Of a stretch of DNA of 64,000 nt, positions 15,686 through 26,032 are shown in pieces. Numbering within the stretch: the stretch's first letter is position 1; each line of letters opens with the position of its first letter. Origin of the DNA: Metabacillus flavus (GTDB taxonomy: Bacteria; Bacillota; Bacilli; Bacillales; Bacillaceae); the NCBI RefSeq assembly GCF_018283675.1, contig NZ_JAGVRK010000001.1:1302001-1366000 (forward strand), read 5' to 3'. The notes under the pieces are model-generated. The model ran no database searches. It was not told where the DNA came from and worked only from the letters and a program-made list of their open reading frames with translations. The position numbers were made by a program, and so were the translations under genes.

Positions 15686-17428
15686 ATGGAAGATATTTTA
15701 AGGAAAAGCAAGTCCCTTTTCATTTGCTTTGCTTTACTTTTTGGTACTGCACCATTCACAGCTGCTGCAGCACCGTCTGGAAAAAACACTTCGCAGGTAG
15801 CGACAGGAAATAAAGGTATGGTTGCAGCAGCAACCCCTCAAGCTTCTAAAATCGGGGCAGATGTCTTAAAAGATGGGGGAAATGCAATCGATGCTGCAGT
15901 AGCCATTCAATTTGCCCTTAATACCACCGAACCGATGATGTCCGGAATCGGCGGGGGCGGATTCATGATGGTGTATGACGCAAGGACGAAGAAGACTTCT
16001 ATAGTAGACAGCAGGGAACGTGCTCCAGCTGGGGCAAAGCCGGATATGTTTTTGGGCAAGGACGGTAAACCCATTCCATTTGCTGAAAGGCATACGCACG
16101 GAAATGCAGTAGGAGTGCCGGGAACGCTGAAAGGTCTTGAAGCGGCATTGGACCGCTGGGGAACTAAACCAATGAAAAAGCTCATCTCTCCTTCTGTGAA
16201 GCTTGCTGAGAAGGGCTTCCCGATTGACTCTGTTTTAGCAAAAGCCATCAGTGATAACAAAGAAAAGCTTCAGAAAACGGCGGCCGGAAGTGTATTTGTA
16301 CCAAACGGCAGACCGCTTAAAGAAGGAGAAAAACTGAAGCAGAAAGACTTGGCGAAAACATTTAAAATGATTCAGAAAAACGGATCAGCTGCATTATATA
16401 AAGGGAAAATAGCAAGCGCCTTATCGGAAGAGGTTCAAAAGCGCGGAGGATCACTGACTGAAAAGGATTTAAAAAAGTACGGCATTACCTGGGACAAGCC
16501 AATCTGGGGAGATTACCAGGGCTATCAGATTGCAAGTATGCCGCCTCCAAGCTCAGGCGGAATATTCCTCCTGCAAATGCTTGAAACGCTTGACGGGTTT
16601 GACTTATCTCAATATCCTCAAAAATCATGGCAAAAATATCACCTCCTTGCAGAGGCTATGCATTTATCCTATGCAGACAGAGCCGTCTATGCAGGAGACC
16701 CGGAGTTTGTAAAAGTTCCAGCCAAAGGCTTGCTGGATCCTCAATACATCTCGGATAGACAAAAACAGATCTCATTAGATAATGTAAATTCATCTCCAAA
16801 AGCGGGAGATCCTTGGAAATATGAAAATGGACAGGCAAATTATGATCAGCAGCCAAAGCAGGATAAAAAAGCAGTGGGGCAGACCACCCACTTTACTGTA
16901 GCAGATCGATGGGGAAATGTTGTTTCATACACAACGACGATTGAACAAGTATTCGGCTCAGGGATTATGGTGCCGGGTTATGGATTTATGCTGAATAATG
17001 AGCTGACTGACTTTGATGCAATTCCAGGCGGCGCAAACGAAGTCCAGCCAAATAAGCGTCCATTGAGCAGTATGAGCCCGACCATCGTATTCAAAGATGG
17101 AAAGCCTGCGCTGTCTGTCGGCTCCCCGGGAGGACCGACCATCATCACCTCAGTGCTCCAAACCATCATTAATAAACTGGAATATGGAATGGAACTAAAG
17201 GCGGCAGTAGAGGAGCCGAGAATTTACACAAACAGCGTTACATCTTACAGCCAGGAGAATGGTGTCCCTAAGGAAATTCTTGCAAAGCTTAATGCTATGG
17301 GTCACAAATTCAACAAGCCTTCAGAAGAGATTGGAAATGTACAAAGCATTGAAATCAATGGACCTGAAGGAAGGTATAAAGGAGTCGCGGATTCCAGCAG
17401 GAATGGGGCTGCGATTGGGGTAGATTGA
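15686..17428 (+). CDS. ggt: Gamma-glutamyltransferase (secreted)
   Basis: A 580-residue precursor with a signal peptide (hydrophobic core about 10-28, cleavage probably after AAAA near 29). The proenzyme cuts itself before Thr400, in GQTTHFTVAD, giving a large and a small subunit; Thr400 is the expected nucleophile by alignment with E. coli Thr391. The glutamate-binding PLSSMSPT (about 453-460) and the oxyanion glycines in SPGGPTI follow. It hydrolyses or transfers the gamma-glutamyl group of glutathione, glutamine or poly-gamma-glutamate outside the cell. Length is typical. Monocistronic, good SD. Confidence 0.95.
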   Translation: MEDILRKSKSLFICFALLFGTAPFTAAAAPSGKNTSQVATGNKGMVAAATPQASKIGADVLKDGGNAIDAAVAIQFALNTTEPMMSGIGGGGFMMVYDARTKKTSIVDSRERAPAGAKPDMFLGKDGKPIPFAERHTHGNAVGVPGTLKGLEAALDRWGTKPMKKLISPSVKLAEKGFPIDSVLAKAISDNKEKLQKTAAGSVFVPNGRPLKEGEKLKQKDLAKTFKMIQKNGSAALYKGKIASALSEEVQKRGGSLTEKDLKKYGITWDKPIWGDYQGYQIASMPPPSSGGIFLLQMLETLDGFDLSQYPQKSWQKYHLLAEAMHLSYADRAVYAGDPEFVKVPAKGLLDPQYISDRQKQISLDNVNSSPKAGDPWKYENGQANYDQQPKQDKKAVGQTTHFTVADRWGNVVSYTTTIEQVFGSGIMVPGYGFMLNNELTDFDAIPGGANEVQPNKRPLSSMSPTIVFKDGKPALSVGSPGGPTIITSVLQTIINKLEYGMELKAAVEEPRIYTNSVTSYSQENGVPKEILAKLNAMGHKFNKPSEEIGNVQSIEINGPEGRYKGVADSSRNGAAIGVD

Positions 17429-17517
17429 TGGAGGAAGATGGAATTTTCTAAGCTGCCTCGTAATTTGAAATTGGATTGGTTTTGCTAAAAGCTGAAGGAG
17501 CGTGTGTTTGTAAAGAA

Positions 17518-17601
17518 CGGGCAAATTTTTGTCGATAGCGGGCAGATTTGTGTCGATTACGGGCAAATTCGTGTCGATAACGGGCAATCACGTGTCGATT
17601 A
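17518..17601 (+). repeat. Four exact-length 21-bp tandem repeats
   Basis: Four consecutive 21-bp units start at 17518, 17539, 17560 and 17581. Each begins CGGGCA and ends with GTCGATA or GTCGATT plus one base, and a degenerate fifth half-unit follows. They are intergenic. The minus-strand translation gives a seven-residue repeat (PVIDTNL-like in one frame, RYRHEFA-like in another), but no start with an SD exists, so I read this as non-coding. Confidence 0.8.
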
Positions 17602-17713
17602 CAGCCAACTCGACTAAATGCGACAATATCATCCTGTAATAATCCTTTAATCTGCTGCTCCAGCAGGACAATTAGCAAAATCCATAATTTTGAAAGAAGT
17701 TATGTAATAGCCA

Positions 17714-17761
17714 AAACCCTCGGAATGCTTAAATGAAGCATCCCGGGGGTTTCATTTTTTT
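17714..17761 (+). terminator. Intrinsic terminator
   Basis: AAACCCTCGGAATGCTT (17714-17730) pairs with AAGCATCCCGGGGGTTT (17736-17752) with two imperfect positions, followed by CATTTTTTT. It lies about 290 bases after ggt. The stem resembles the terminator at 58076. Confidence 0.75.
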
Positions 17762-17947
17762 CAATCCACTCAGCAGGACTTAGTTTAAGACGACAATAAA
17801 CAAATTTAACCGATCCGTTTCCTTTAAGAAGATGCTGTCAAATCCTCATGATTTTCAGTTTTGATTTAGGTGCCAAATACCCATGCGCAAGTAAAAAAAT
17901 GGATATAGAATGAAAAGAAAATCGTAATTCTGTCAGGAGGAAGCGGA

Positions 17948-19480
17948 TTGAAAAAGAAAATGGTAGCGCTTACGTTGGTGTCCTCTTTAGTTTTTACTGC
18001 TGGTCCTGTAATGAATGTGAATGCTGTTGCTCAAACAAAGGAAGAACAAGTGATGATAAAGGGTGCAGTGAATGTATCGGAAACTTATTTTGATGGGAAA
18101 AACGGCAGCTGGCTGACAACGAAGAATCCAAAGCAGTACGAGCAGGCTGTTTTGTATGGAAATCTAGGACTTGCCCCGTACAATTGGGGAAGTGCAGCAG
18201 GCGGAACGGGATGGCACCAAATGTATAAGCCTGCAGAAGTGACAGGTACTCAGGTAACGGGAATGTTTGATGACGCTAAATTTGTCATCCGTGTACCGGA
18301 TCATTGGAATGGAAAACTAGTGACGGCAGGAATTCCAGCCACACGGAACGAAACGTCCACTGATTTGCTGTTTAGTGATTATGTTCTGGAAAAAGGATAC
18401 GCTTTTGCAGCCATTGATAAAGGAACTCAAGGAGAAATTGATCTGGCAGATCCTTTTGCGAAGGTGAAAAATGCGCTGGTCAATGAAGATGACAGTGTCG
18501 CTGAATGGCATGTGCGCTTCAGACAAGTCACAAAGGCAGCTCAAAAATATTTGGCAGACAACTATCCGGACAAGCTCATCAAAGCAAGTGATAATAAGAA
18601 CCCTGCGAGTGATTTAATTAAAAAAGACCATAAAGTGCCTACATATGCCATCGGAATTTCAAATGGAGGATATGTTGTAAGGTATGCCCTTGAGAACGAC
18701 GGACCCGAAAAAACCGGAGAGCCCCGTCTTTTCGACGGCGGAGTAGATTGGGAGGGTGTTTTATGGACAGCAAAGGAGCCGAATTTAATCAGCTCGCTGA
18801 CAACGGTGGTAAACAATGCAGATGAGGCACTTTACGGGCAGGGGGAAGAGAAGGAAAAAGCAATGAGGCAAATGTATAAAGCCGGGCTGCCTAAAGGCTC
18901 TGAAAAGCTTTGGACTTATCATGACCAGGTTTATTGGTTTGTGTCGCTGAATATATACCGTGACCATTTTGACCCGAATGCTCCCGGCAAAATTAATTGG
19001 AGAAACTATTTGAATTTTACGGCAGATTGGAAACGGGACCGCAGCTATGATTATATTTTCGAGGATTATGATTACAGCAGCCGGAAGAGAGAGGTTAAGG
19101 AAAACATCAGCAAAATTGCCAATACAGGAGATATTGAAGTGCCTCTAATCAGTTTTACAGGCTCTCTTGATTCCCTCATTTTCCCGGACATTCATGCAAA
19201 AGGATATGAAAAGATGGTGAGATGGCAGGACAAAGAAAAATTCCATCGTCTTTACACCATTGAAGGCGGCAATCACGTGGACAGCCTGGTTTGGAACAAG
19301 CAAACGGATCCGGAGCAAAAACTGCAGCCATTATTGCCGTATGCGCACCAATCCTTTGACCTGCTGATTGATTGGGTGGAAAATAAGAAAAACGCCCCTT
19401 CCAGCAGGAAAATTCCATTGCCAACAGACCCGGTCAAGGTAATTGATTTGAAAACAGGGAAGGAAACAGATCCTCGATAA
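17948..19480 (+). CDS. Secreted alpha/beta-hydrolase esterase (3-hydroxybutyrate-oligomer/tannase-like)
   Basis: A 510-residue exported protein starting at TTG 17948, after a CAGGAGGA SD. Residues 1-28 are a signal peptide ([19 protein letters not shown] then a VNAVAQ cleavage region). The nucleophile elbow is GISNGG at residues 236-241, with Ser238 as catalytic Ser; a late [13 protein letters not shown] supplies a likely acid and GGNHVDSLV the His. The general layout fits large secreted esterases that cut hydroxybutyrate oligomers or aromatic esters, but the substrate is not certain. Stands alone between two terminators. Confidence 0.75.
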   Translation: MKKKMVALTLVSSLVFTAGPVMNVNAVAQTKEEQVMIKGAVNVSETYFDGKNGSWLTTKNPKQYEQAVLYGNLGLAPYNWGSAAGGTGWHQMYKPAEVTGTQVTGMFDDAKFVIRVPDHWNGKLVTAGIPATRNETSTDLLFSDYVLEKGYAFAAIDKGTQGEIDLADPFAKVKNALVNEDDSVAEWHVRFRQVTKAAQKYLADNYPDKLIKASDNKNPASDLIKKDHKVPTYAIGISNGGYVVRYALENDGPEKTGEPRLFDGGVDWEGVLWTAKEPNLISSLTTVVNNADEALYGQGEEKEKAMRQMYKAGLPKGSEKLWTYHDQVYWFVSLNIYRDHFDPNAPGKINWRNYLNFTADWKRDRSYDYIFEDYDYSSRKREVKENISKIANTGDIEVPLISFTGSLDSLIFPDIHAKGYEKMVRWQDKEKFHRLYTIEGGNHVDSLVWNKQTDPEQKLQPLLPYAHQSFDLLIDWVENKKNAPSSRKIPLPTDPVKVIDLKTGKETDPR

Positions 19481-19491
19481 AAATAGATGAC

Positions 19492-19530
19492 AACAGCCTG
19501 GATTGCAAAAGAATCCGGGCTGTTATTTGT
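19492..19530 (+). terminator. Intrinsic terminator after the esterase gene
   Basis: AACAGCCTGGATT (19492-19504) pairs with AATCCGGGCTGTT (19512-19524) with one mismatch, followed by ATTTG. The T-run is short. Confidence 0.65.
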
Positions 19531-19627
19531 GGCTGGGTAAAGGCACTTAGTTTTGTTAAGGGGAAATATTGTGTAGTATAGGAGTATCGCAAAAAACGAG
19601 AATGTTAGCAGAGGAAGAAGGGAATAC

Positions 19628-20239
19628 ATGGAAGAAGATTACGAGCAGCTGATGAATATTCGGACAGGGATTCATTTAGAAGATATAAAGCAGAAAATGA
19701 ATGTCCATTATAATCCCTATGAACCGACGCCCTACGCTGCTCTGGACATATTATTTCAGCAATATAAACTGAATAGCACTGATCAAATTGTAGATTTTGG
19801 GTGCGGGAAAGGAAGGCTTGTTTTTTACATCCATTACTTTTTTCAAGCAGCCGTGACGGGTGTTGAAATGAGTGAGGATCTTTACAATGAAGCAGTTGAA
19901 AATAAAGAATATTATTTGGAACAGGTTCCTGATGGGGGAGAGCAAATTCAATTCTGCTGCTGCCTTGCGGAAGAGTATGAAATTCATCCGCTGGATAACC
20001 GCTTTTATTTCTTTAATCCATTTTCCATCCAGGTTTTTTATAAAATTATTCGAAATATATTGCTCTCAATGGAGCAGTCAGATAGAGATGTGGAACTGGT
20101 ATTATATTATCCTTCAGAAGAGTACATTATGTTTTTGGAAAACCAGACGATTTTTGAGTTGAAAGAAGAAATCCAGCTGCCTGGTTTATACGAAAATAAC
20201 CCTTCAGAGAAGTTCTTGATTTATTGGATCCCATATTAA
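19628..20239 (+). CDS. Class I SAM-dependent methyltransferase
   Basis: A 203-residue cytoplasmic protein. Motif I for S-adenosylmethionine binding is VDFGCGKGRLVFYIHY (residues 58-73), followed by the acidic end of strand 2 in VTGVEMSE. The post-motif region FYFFNPFSIQVF replaces the usual catalytic NPPY with NPF, which gives no clear substrate. It starts at ATG 19628 after a GAAGAAGGGA SD. No operon partner. The target is unknown. Confidence 0.8.
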   Translation: MEEDYEQLMNIRTGIHLEDIKQKMNVHYNPYEPTPYAALDILFQQYKLNSTDQIVDFGCGKGRLVFYIHYFFQAAVTGVEMSEDLYNEAVENKEYYLEQVPDGGEQIQFCCCLAEEYEIHPLDNRFYFFNPFSIQVFYKIIRNILLSMEQSDRDVELVLYYPSEEYIMFLENQTIFELKEEIQLPGLYENNPSEKFLIYWIPY

Positions 20240-20302
20240 GAAGGGGAGGATTTTACTGCTGCTAAAGGTGGGGGCAGCCCTATAAGCTCCCTAAGCTTTT
20301 CT

Positions 20303-20490
20303 AAAAGCTCTGTTAAACTCGGCTGTTGATTTCCGTTGCGGGCGATCGCTTTCCGAGGGGCGGGCGGTGAGCCTCCTTTGCGCTTTGCGCCTGCGGGGTC
20401 TCACCTGTCCCGCTGCTCTTAGCACGGAGTCTCACGCCCTCCACTCCAATCAACAGGTGTTAATAATCAACATCCTTTTTAACTTAGCCT
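20303..20490. repeat. Dispersed Bacillaceae-type repeat, copy A (full length)
   Basis: About 190 bp beginning AAAGCTCTGTTAAACT and GCTGTTGATTTCCG, with an internal CGGGCGGTGAGCCTCC and GGGGTCTCACCTGTCCCGCTGC, and ending CCAATCAACAGGTGTTAATA. The two ends (CTGTTGAT and ATCAACAG) are inverted. The same element recurs at 24102 and 31021 and in collapsed form at 38441 and 57999. Intergenic, no ORF. Confidence 0.85.
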
Positions 20491-20494
20491 TTTT

Positions 20495-20528
20495 AAAAAA
20501 ACGCTCAGCTGGGAAGCTGAGCGTTTTT
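20495..20528. terminator. Bidirectional terminator between the methyltransferase gene and opuCD
   Basis: AAAACGCTCAGCT (20498-20510) pairs with AGCTGAGCGTTTT (20515-20527); A-run on the left, T-run on the right. It ends the opuC operon on the minus strand. Confidence 0.85.
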
Positions 20529-20539
20529 GCTTATGGCGG

Positions 20540-21238
20540 TTAAGAAACTTTTGCCTCTGAGGATGCAGTTGCTGAACCGGTACTCCATATCTTTTTCTTT
20601 TTAGCCGGGGAAAGAACCTTTTCGAGCCAGCCTAAAAGCAAGTCAGCCAGAACAGCCATCAAAGCAGTCGGAATGGCTCCCGCCAATATGATTGCAGTCC
20701 CGTTTGTAGCATTCGTTCCTCGCACAATGATGTCACCGAGTCCGCCTGCGCCTACAAATGTTCCGATGGCGGTGATCCCGATTGCGATGACCAGTGCGGT
20801 ACGAAGCCCCGCCATGATAACAGATAACGAAAGCGGTAATTCAACCATGGTCAGGATCTGAAGCTTTGTCATCCCCATTGCTTTCCCGGATTCTAAATAT
20901 GCATTTTCGATGCTCACAATCCCTGTATATGTATTCCTGATAATCGGGAGAAGGGAATAGAAGAATAGAGATAGAATGACTGTATTGACTCCGAGACCCA
21001 TTACAAGCATTAATACAGCAAGCATGGCAAGGGCCGGAATCGTTTGAATGACATTTGTTATGGAAAAAATCCACTTGCTGAGCTTTCTATATCGGGCAAT
21101 GAAAATCCCAGTTGGTATACCAACAATGGCTGAGAAAAATACCCCGTAGGCAGACATTAGGAAGTGACGGTAAAATTCATGGAGCACATAGGCTCCATTC
21201 TGGGAATAATACGTCCAAAGCTGCTCCAGCACATTCAT
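20540..21238 (-). CDS. opuCD: Osmoprotectant ABC transporter permease OpuCD
   Basis: A 232-residue inner-membrane permease; ATG 21238 follows a GGAGGTG SD. Six helices are predicted, with an EAA-like coupling loop ESGKAMGMTKLQILTMVELPLSL near residue 125 and the signature GAGGLGDIIVRG near residue 170. With OpuCB it forms the membrane channel for glycine betaine, choline, carnitine or related solutes bound by OpuCC. It is the last gene of opuCA-CB-CC-CD and ends at a terminator. OpuB and OpuC are hard to separate by sequence alone; OpuC is chosen from the neighbouring opcR. Confidence 0.9.
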   Translation of the reverse strand: MNVLEQLWTYYSQNGAYVLHEFYRHFLMSAYGVFFSAIVGIPTGIFIARYRKLSKWIFSITNVIQTIPALAMLAVLMLVMGLGVNTVILSLFFYSLLPIIRNTYTGIVSIENAYLESGKAMGMTKLQILTMVELPLSLSVIMAGLRTALVIAIGITAIGTFVGAGGLGDIIVRGTNATNGTAIILAGAIPTALMAVLADLLLGWLEKVLSPAKKKKIWSTGSATASSEAKVS

Positions 21239-21255
21239 GTAAAACACCTCCAATT

Positions 21256-22843
<1,588 letters not shown>

Positions 22844-22861
22844 GCGGAACCCTCCTTTCTA

Positions 22862-24004
22862 TTAAGATGAAACAACATGGATTTCCTCATCACCCCAAAT
22901 GGAGTCATAAACAATATCCACTAGGCTGGCTCTGGTCACAATTCCAACCAGGCGCTTATTTTCGTCCACAACAGGAACATATTTCATCCCTCTTTTTAAT
23001 ATTTTTCTTACCGTGTCCCGAACGAGTGTATCTTTCTGAACAGTAAATACTTCAGTGTTGAGAACATCACCGACGAAAGTTGCTGTTTTTCGGTTATAGT
23101 CAATGGATTCAACATCTATGTATCCTTTTAAAACACCGTTTTCCCCTACAACTAGCAAGGAATCTACGCGGTGCTGCCTCATAATTTGAATAGCATCAGA
23201 GAGTGTTTTGTCCGTCGTAACCGTAATCGGATTCGGATTCATCAGCTGCTCGACACGCTCTAGGTTCGGCCGTGCTTGAAGCAAACGTTCTTTTCCTATA
23301 AATTCTTCAACAAATTCATTCGCTGGATTTCTTAAAATTTCATCAGGCGAACCGACCTGGACAATTTCTCCATCGCGAAGGATCACAATCCTGTCAGCGA
23401 GCTTAATCGCTTCATCCATGTCATGGGTGACAAACACAATGGTTTTATGCAAGGTCTTCTGAAGCTTCTTGAATTCCTCCTGAAGAGCATCACGTGTAAT
23501 GGGATCAAGCGCTCCGAAAGGTTCATCCATAAGGATCAATGGGGGATCAGCTGCAAGTGCCCGCAGCACGCCAATCCGCTGCTGCTGCCCTCCACTCAGT
23601 TCGTGAGGGTAGCGGTCTAAATATTCAGGTCCCATATCAACAAGCTTAAGAAGTTCTTCGGCCCGGGCTCGTTTTTTGTCTTCCGGCCATTTTAACAATT
23701 TTGGTACAAGGACAATATTCTGCTGGATAGTCATATGAGGGAATAATCCAATCTGCTGAATTACGTAACCGATTTCACGCCTGAGCTGAACCGGATCTTT
23801 ATCCAGAATGTTTTCTCCTTCGATGAAGATGCTTCCTTTTGAAGGTTCAATCATTCGGTTGATCATTTTCATCGTTGTGGTTTTACCGCATCCGCTTGGT
23901 CCGATAAAGCAGATGAATTCGCCTTTTTCAATTTCAAGGTTTATTTCTTTTACTGCATGTTTTCCGCCTTTGTAGATTTTTGATAAATTAGTTAGTTTTA
24001 GCAA
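22862..24004 (-). CDS. opuCA: Osmoprotectant ABC transporter ATPase OpuCA with CBS domains
   Basis: A 380-residue ATPase starting at TTG 24004, with GGAGG nine bases upstream. Walker A is GPSGCGKTT (about 36-44), the signature [11 protein letters not shown] (about 136-146) and Walker B LILMDEPFGALD. Residues 255-375 hold two CBS domains (VTTDKTLSDAIQIMRQHRVDSLLV and VQKDTLVRDTVRKILKRGMKYVPVV). CBS domains in this family sense ionic strength or cyclic di-AMP; which applies here is not shown. First gene of the operon, divergent from opcR across a repeat and a dyad-rich region. Confidence 0.93.
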   Translation of the reverse strand: MLKLTNLSKIYKGGKHAVKEINLEIEKGEFICFIGPSGCGKTTTMKMINRMIEPSKGSIFIEGENILDKDPVQLRREIGYVIQQIGLFPHMTIQQNIVLVPKLLKWPEDKKRARAEELLKLVDMGPEYLDRYPHELSGGQQQRIGVLRALAADPPLILMDEPFGALDPITRDALQEEFKKLQKTLHKTIVFVTHDMDEAIKLADRIVILRDGEIVQVGSPDEILRNPANEFVEEFIGKERLLQARPNLERVEQLMNPNPITVTTDKTLSDAIQIMRQHRVDSLLVVGENGVLKGYIDVESIDYNRKTATFVGDVLNTEVFTVQKDTLVRDTVRKILKRGMKYVPVVDENKRLVGIVTRASLVDIVYDSIWGDEEIHVVSS

Positions 24005-24101
24005 ATGCCTGCACCTCCGTTTATTATCTGTTTTCTTTTTGATCTGTAGAAAAAATTAACCCTACACCGTTTATGTTTCTAGAGAGAAATAGCTTTGAAG
24101 A

Positions 24102-24289
24102 GAAAGCTCTGTTAAACTTAGCTGTTGATTGCAGCTAGCAGGCGTTCGCTTATCCTTGGGCGGGCGGTGAGCCTCCTCCTGGCTTCGCTACTGCGGGGTC
24201 TCACCTGTCCCGCTGCTCTTAGCTCGGAGTCACACGCTTTTCGCTCCAATCAACAGGTGTCATAAAATCAACACCATGCTTTAACGTAG
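24102..24289. repeat. Dispersed repeat, copy B (full length)
   Basis: Same element as 20303-20490: begins AAAGCTCTGTTAAACTTA, contains GGGCGGGCGGTGAGCCTCC and GGGGTCTCACCTGTCCCGCTGC, ends CCAATCAACAGGTGTCATAA. It lies inside the opuCA-opcR intergenic region, between the likely control region and opuCA. Confidence 0.85.
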
Positions 24290-24335
24290 CCCAAGAGAAA
24301 AAAGATTTTTAAGTATAATGAAACCTATTATAGAG

Positions 24336-24422
24336 TAAACTTTGTAAAATATAAAGTTTATGAACTTTATGTACAATTTTTATTGTATATTTTTGACGGT
24401 ATTGGGTATATGATTTATACCC
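24336..24422. promoter_or_regulatory. Cluster of dyads in the opuC-opcR intergenic region, candidate OpcR operators
   Basis: Four inverted repeats are packed together: TAAACTTT/AAAGTTTA (24336-24360), ATAAAGTT-tatg-AACTTTAT (24351-24370), TACAAT/ATTGTA (24372-24387) and GGGTATA-tgatt-TATACCC (24404-24422). The first two share a half-site. A GbsR/OpcR-type dimer needs dyad sites near the promoters of both divergent units, so these are candidates; the assignment is inference. Confidence 0.5.
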
Positions 24423-24552
24423 ATACATAGGAAAAACTAAGCATAGTTTCCCGTTTTTTCGGCAAAATTCTAAATCTTTCAGTAATGATTATCGGAGAAA
24501 AATATGGTATTTTAAAAAATGAGTTCGTAATTGGATGAAGGGAAGAAGGATA

Positions 24553-25104
24553 ATGAACGAGAGGGCTCTGAATAAAATCAAACACACTGAGGATCAGTTC
24601 ATTGAAAGAACTGCTGAAAATATGGCTGCTTTTGGAGTATCCGGAACAGTTGGAAGAGTCTTAGGCATTATTTACCTGAATAAGGAACCATTAACATTAG
24701 ATGAGCTATCCCAGGCTACCGGTATGAGCAAAACAAGAATGAGCCAGGTTGTGCGGGAAATGCTCGATTTAAATATTGCTGAAAAAGTTTTTGAAAAGGG
24801 TGCCCGCCGGGATAAATATAATGTGGAGCAGGATCATTATCAGACATTTATCTCTTTGTTTTCCGCCAATTGGAGTAAAATTGTCAGCAGAAATAAAATA
24901 ACAGAAAAAAAAATCCGCAGAGAATTGCTGGAGGCTTTAGAGGAAGAAGGTCTTACGGAAGAGATTGAAGCCAGGCTGAACCTGCTTCTGACTGAGACGA
25001 AACGCTGGCTTGAATATTATCATTGGATGGATCACCTTATTGAATTTTTTGAAAGCGAAGAAATCTTTAAACATGTACCTAAACCAAATAGTGATAAAGA
25101 CTGA
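24553..25104 (+). CDS. opcR: GbsR/OpcR-type MarR-like repressor of osmoprotectant uptake
   Basis: A 183-residue winged-helix regulator from ATG 24553, with GGAAGAAGGA directly upstream; ATG 24535 lacks an SD. It matches the GbsR/OpcR family: an N-terminal helix with HTEDQFIERTAENMAAFG, a recognition helix in LDELSQATGMSKTRMSQVVREML, and a long C-terminal helical region with TETKRWLEYYHWMDHLIEFF. In B. subtilis OpcR represses opuB and opuC, and GbsR responds to choline. The divergent opuC operon makes that role likely here. A bidirectional terminator follows. Confidence 0.85.
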   Translation: MNERALNKIKHTEDQFIERTAENMAAFGVSGTVGRVLGIIYLNKEPLTLDELSQATGMSKTRMSQVVREMLDLNIAEKVFEKGARRDKYNVEQDHYQTFISLFSANWSKIVSRNKITEKKIRRELLEALEEEGLTEEIEARLNLLLTETKRWLEYYHWMDHLIEFFESEEIFKHVPKPNSDKD

Positions 25105-25150
25105 CTGATTTTTGCCGGAGCCAATTAACGGGTAAAGATTCTGGCAGCAA

Positions 25151-25197
25151 AAAAGCCTGGCATCCCTTATACAAGGGATGCCAGGCTTTTTTTGTTA
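25151..25197. terminator. Strong bidirectional terminator between opcR and tRNA-Arg
   Basis: AAAAGCCTGGCATCCCTT (25151-25168) pairs perfectly with AAGGGATGCCAGGCTTTT (25173-25190), with a 4-base loop, then TTTGTT. Serves opcR (+) and the tRNA (-). Confidence 0.9.
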
Positions 25198-25199
25198 GA

Positions 25200-25273
25200 C
25201 GTCCCAGGCGAGATTCGAACTCACGGCCTACAGCTTAGGAGGCTGTCGCTCTATCCTGCTGAGCTACTGGGAC
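25200..25273 (-). tRNA. tRNA-Arg (anticodon CCU)
   Basis: On the minus strand a full cloverleaf is seen: acceptor GTCCCAG/CTGGGAC, D arm GCTC...GAGC, anticodon stem ACAGC/GCTGT with loop CTCCTAA (anticodon CCT), and a T arm with TTCGAAT. The discriminator is G at 25200. CCA is not encoded. It decodes AGG. Confidence 0.95.
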
Positions 25274-25329
25274 ACAGAACAATAGTATAATCGAAATTTC
25301 TTAGAACGTCAAAGAAAAAGCTACAGATG

Positions 25330-25350
25330 CGAGCGTATGTTTGCTATAAT
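25330..25350 (+). promoter_or_regulatory. LexA-like box abutting a -10 box before the YdjM-type gene
   Basis: CGAGCGTATGTTTG (25330-25343) is close to the Bacillus LexA (DinR) box CGAACRNRYGTTYG, differing only at the fourth base, and ends two bases before a perfect TATAAT (25345-25350). A repressor there would block RNA polymerase. Confidence 0.5.
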
Positions 25351-25391
25351 GATTGATGAACTACATAACAGCTAGAATAGGCGGATTGATG

Positions 25392-26018
25392 ATGAGGGGA
25401 AGTTCACATGCCTTTATAGGCGGCGCAGCTGGAATGGCTGTCGCGTATACGCAGCAGGCAGATTCAATGACTGCTGCATCGTTAATAGGAATTGGGGTGC
25501 TTTCTGGGCTTGTACCTGATTTGGATGTAAATGGAAAGCTTTCAAACACCATTACCTCAAGGAAATGGATTTACGGGCTGCTGGCTCTAATTGGGGTGCT
25601 TTTGGCAAGCGACAGTGCATTTACTGAGAGAGGAACCGAGCAGTGGATCGGAATGATAATCGGTGCAGGGTTAATTGCTCTCCCAAGGATTTTTATGAAA
25701 AAAAGGACGATTCTTTTAATGACGGGCATTGTCGTAGCGGGTGCCGGTATCGTAACGAATGAAATCTGGATAATCATGATGGGCCTCTATATTTCAGCTG
25801 CATCCCGCCAGCCGCATCGGGGCATTACGCATTCACTGATCGGCCTCGTTTACTTTGGTTTTATTGGTTATTACCTGGAGCAGGATTTGCAGGTTCCCGG
25901 TGTTTTCTATGCATGTGCAGCAGGATATGCCAGTCATTTGATCGCTGACTTGAAAGTCCTTCCGGTAAACCGGAAAGGGGTAAAGTGGTTTCAGCCTTTT
26001 TCAAAGAAAGAATTTTAA
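25392..26018 (+). CDS. YdjM/YbcI-type membrane metal-dependent hydrolase-like protein (DUF457)
   Basis: About 208 residues from ATG 25392; earlier in-frame TTG/ATG codons (from 25353) have no SD, and a start at MRGSSHAFIGG matches the family start. Histidine/Asp motifs GSSHAFIGG, VPDLDV, PHRGITHS and SHLIADLK mark the DUF457 family; five to six hydrophobic helices place it in the membrane. The E. coli member YdjM is annotated as LexA-regulated, and a LexA-like box precedes this gene too. The enzymatic role is not established. The GNAT gene follows 14 bases later, probably one operon. Confidence 0.82.
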   Translation: MRGSSHAFIGGAAGMAVAYTQQADSMTAASLIGIGVLSGLVPDLDVNGKLSNTITSRKWIYGLLALIGVLLASDSAFTERGTEQWIGMIIGAGLIALPRIFMKKRTILLMTGIVVAGAGIVTNEIWIIMMGLYISAASRQPHRGITHSLIGLVYFGFIGYYLEQDLQVPGVFYACAAGYASHLIADLKVLPVNRKGVKWFQPFSKKEF

Positions 26019-26032
26019 TGAGGTGACAGCTA

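Noticed and set aside
17518-17601. CRISPR array
   Set aside because: Direct 21-bp units with no spacers and no cas genes nearby.
17321-17678. Minus-strand ORFs with heptapeptide repeats (PVIDTNL-like and RYRHEFA-like)
   Set aside because: They are the translation of the 21-bp DNA repeats in two frames, without an SD or start at a sensible place.
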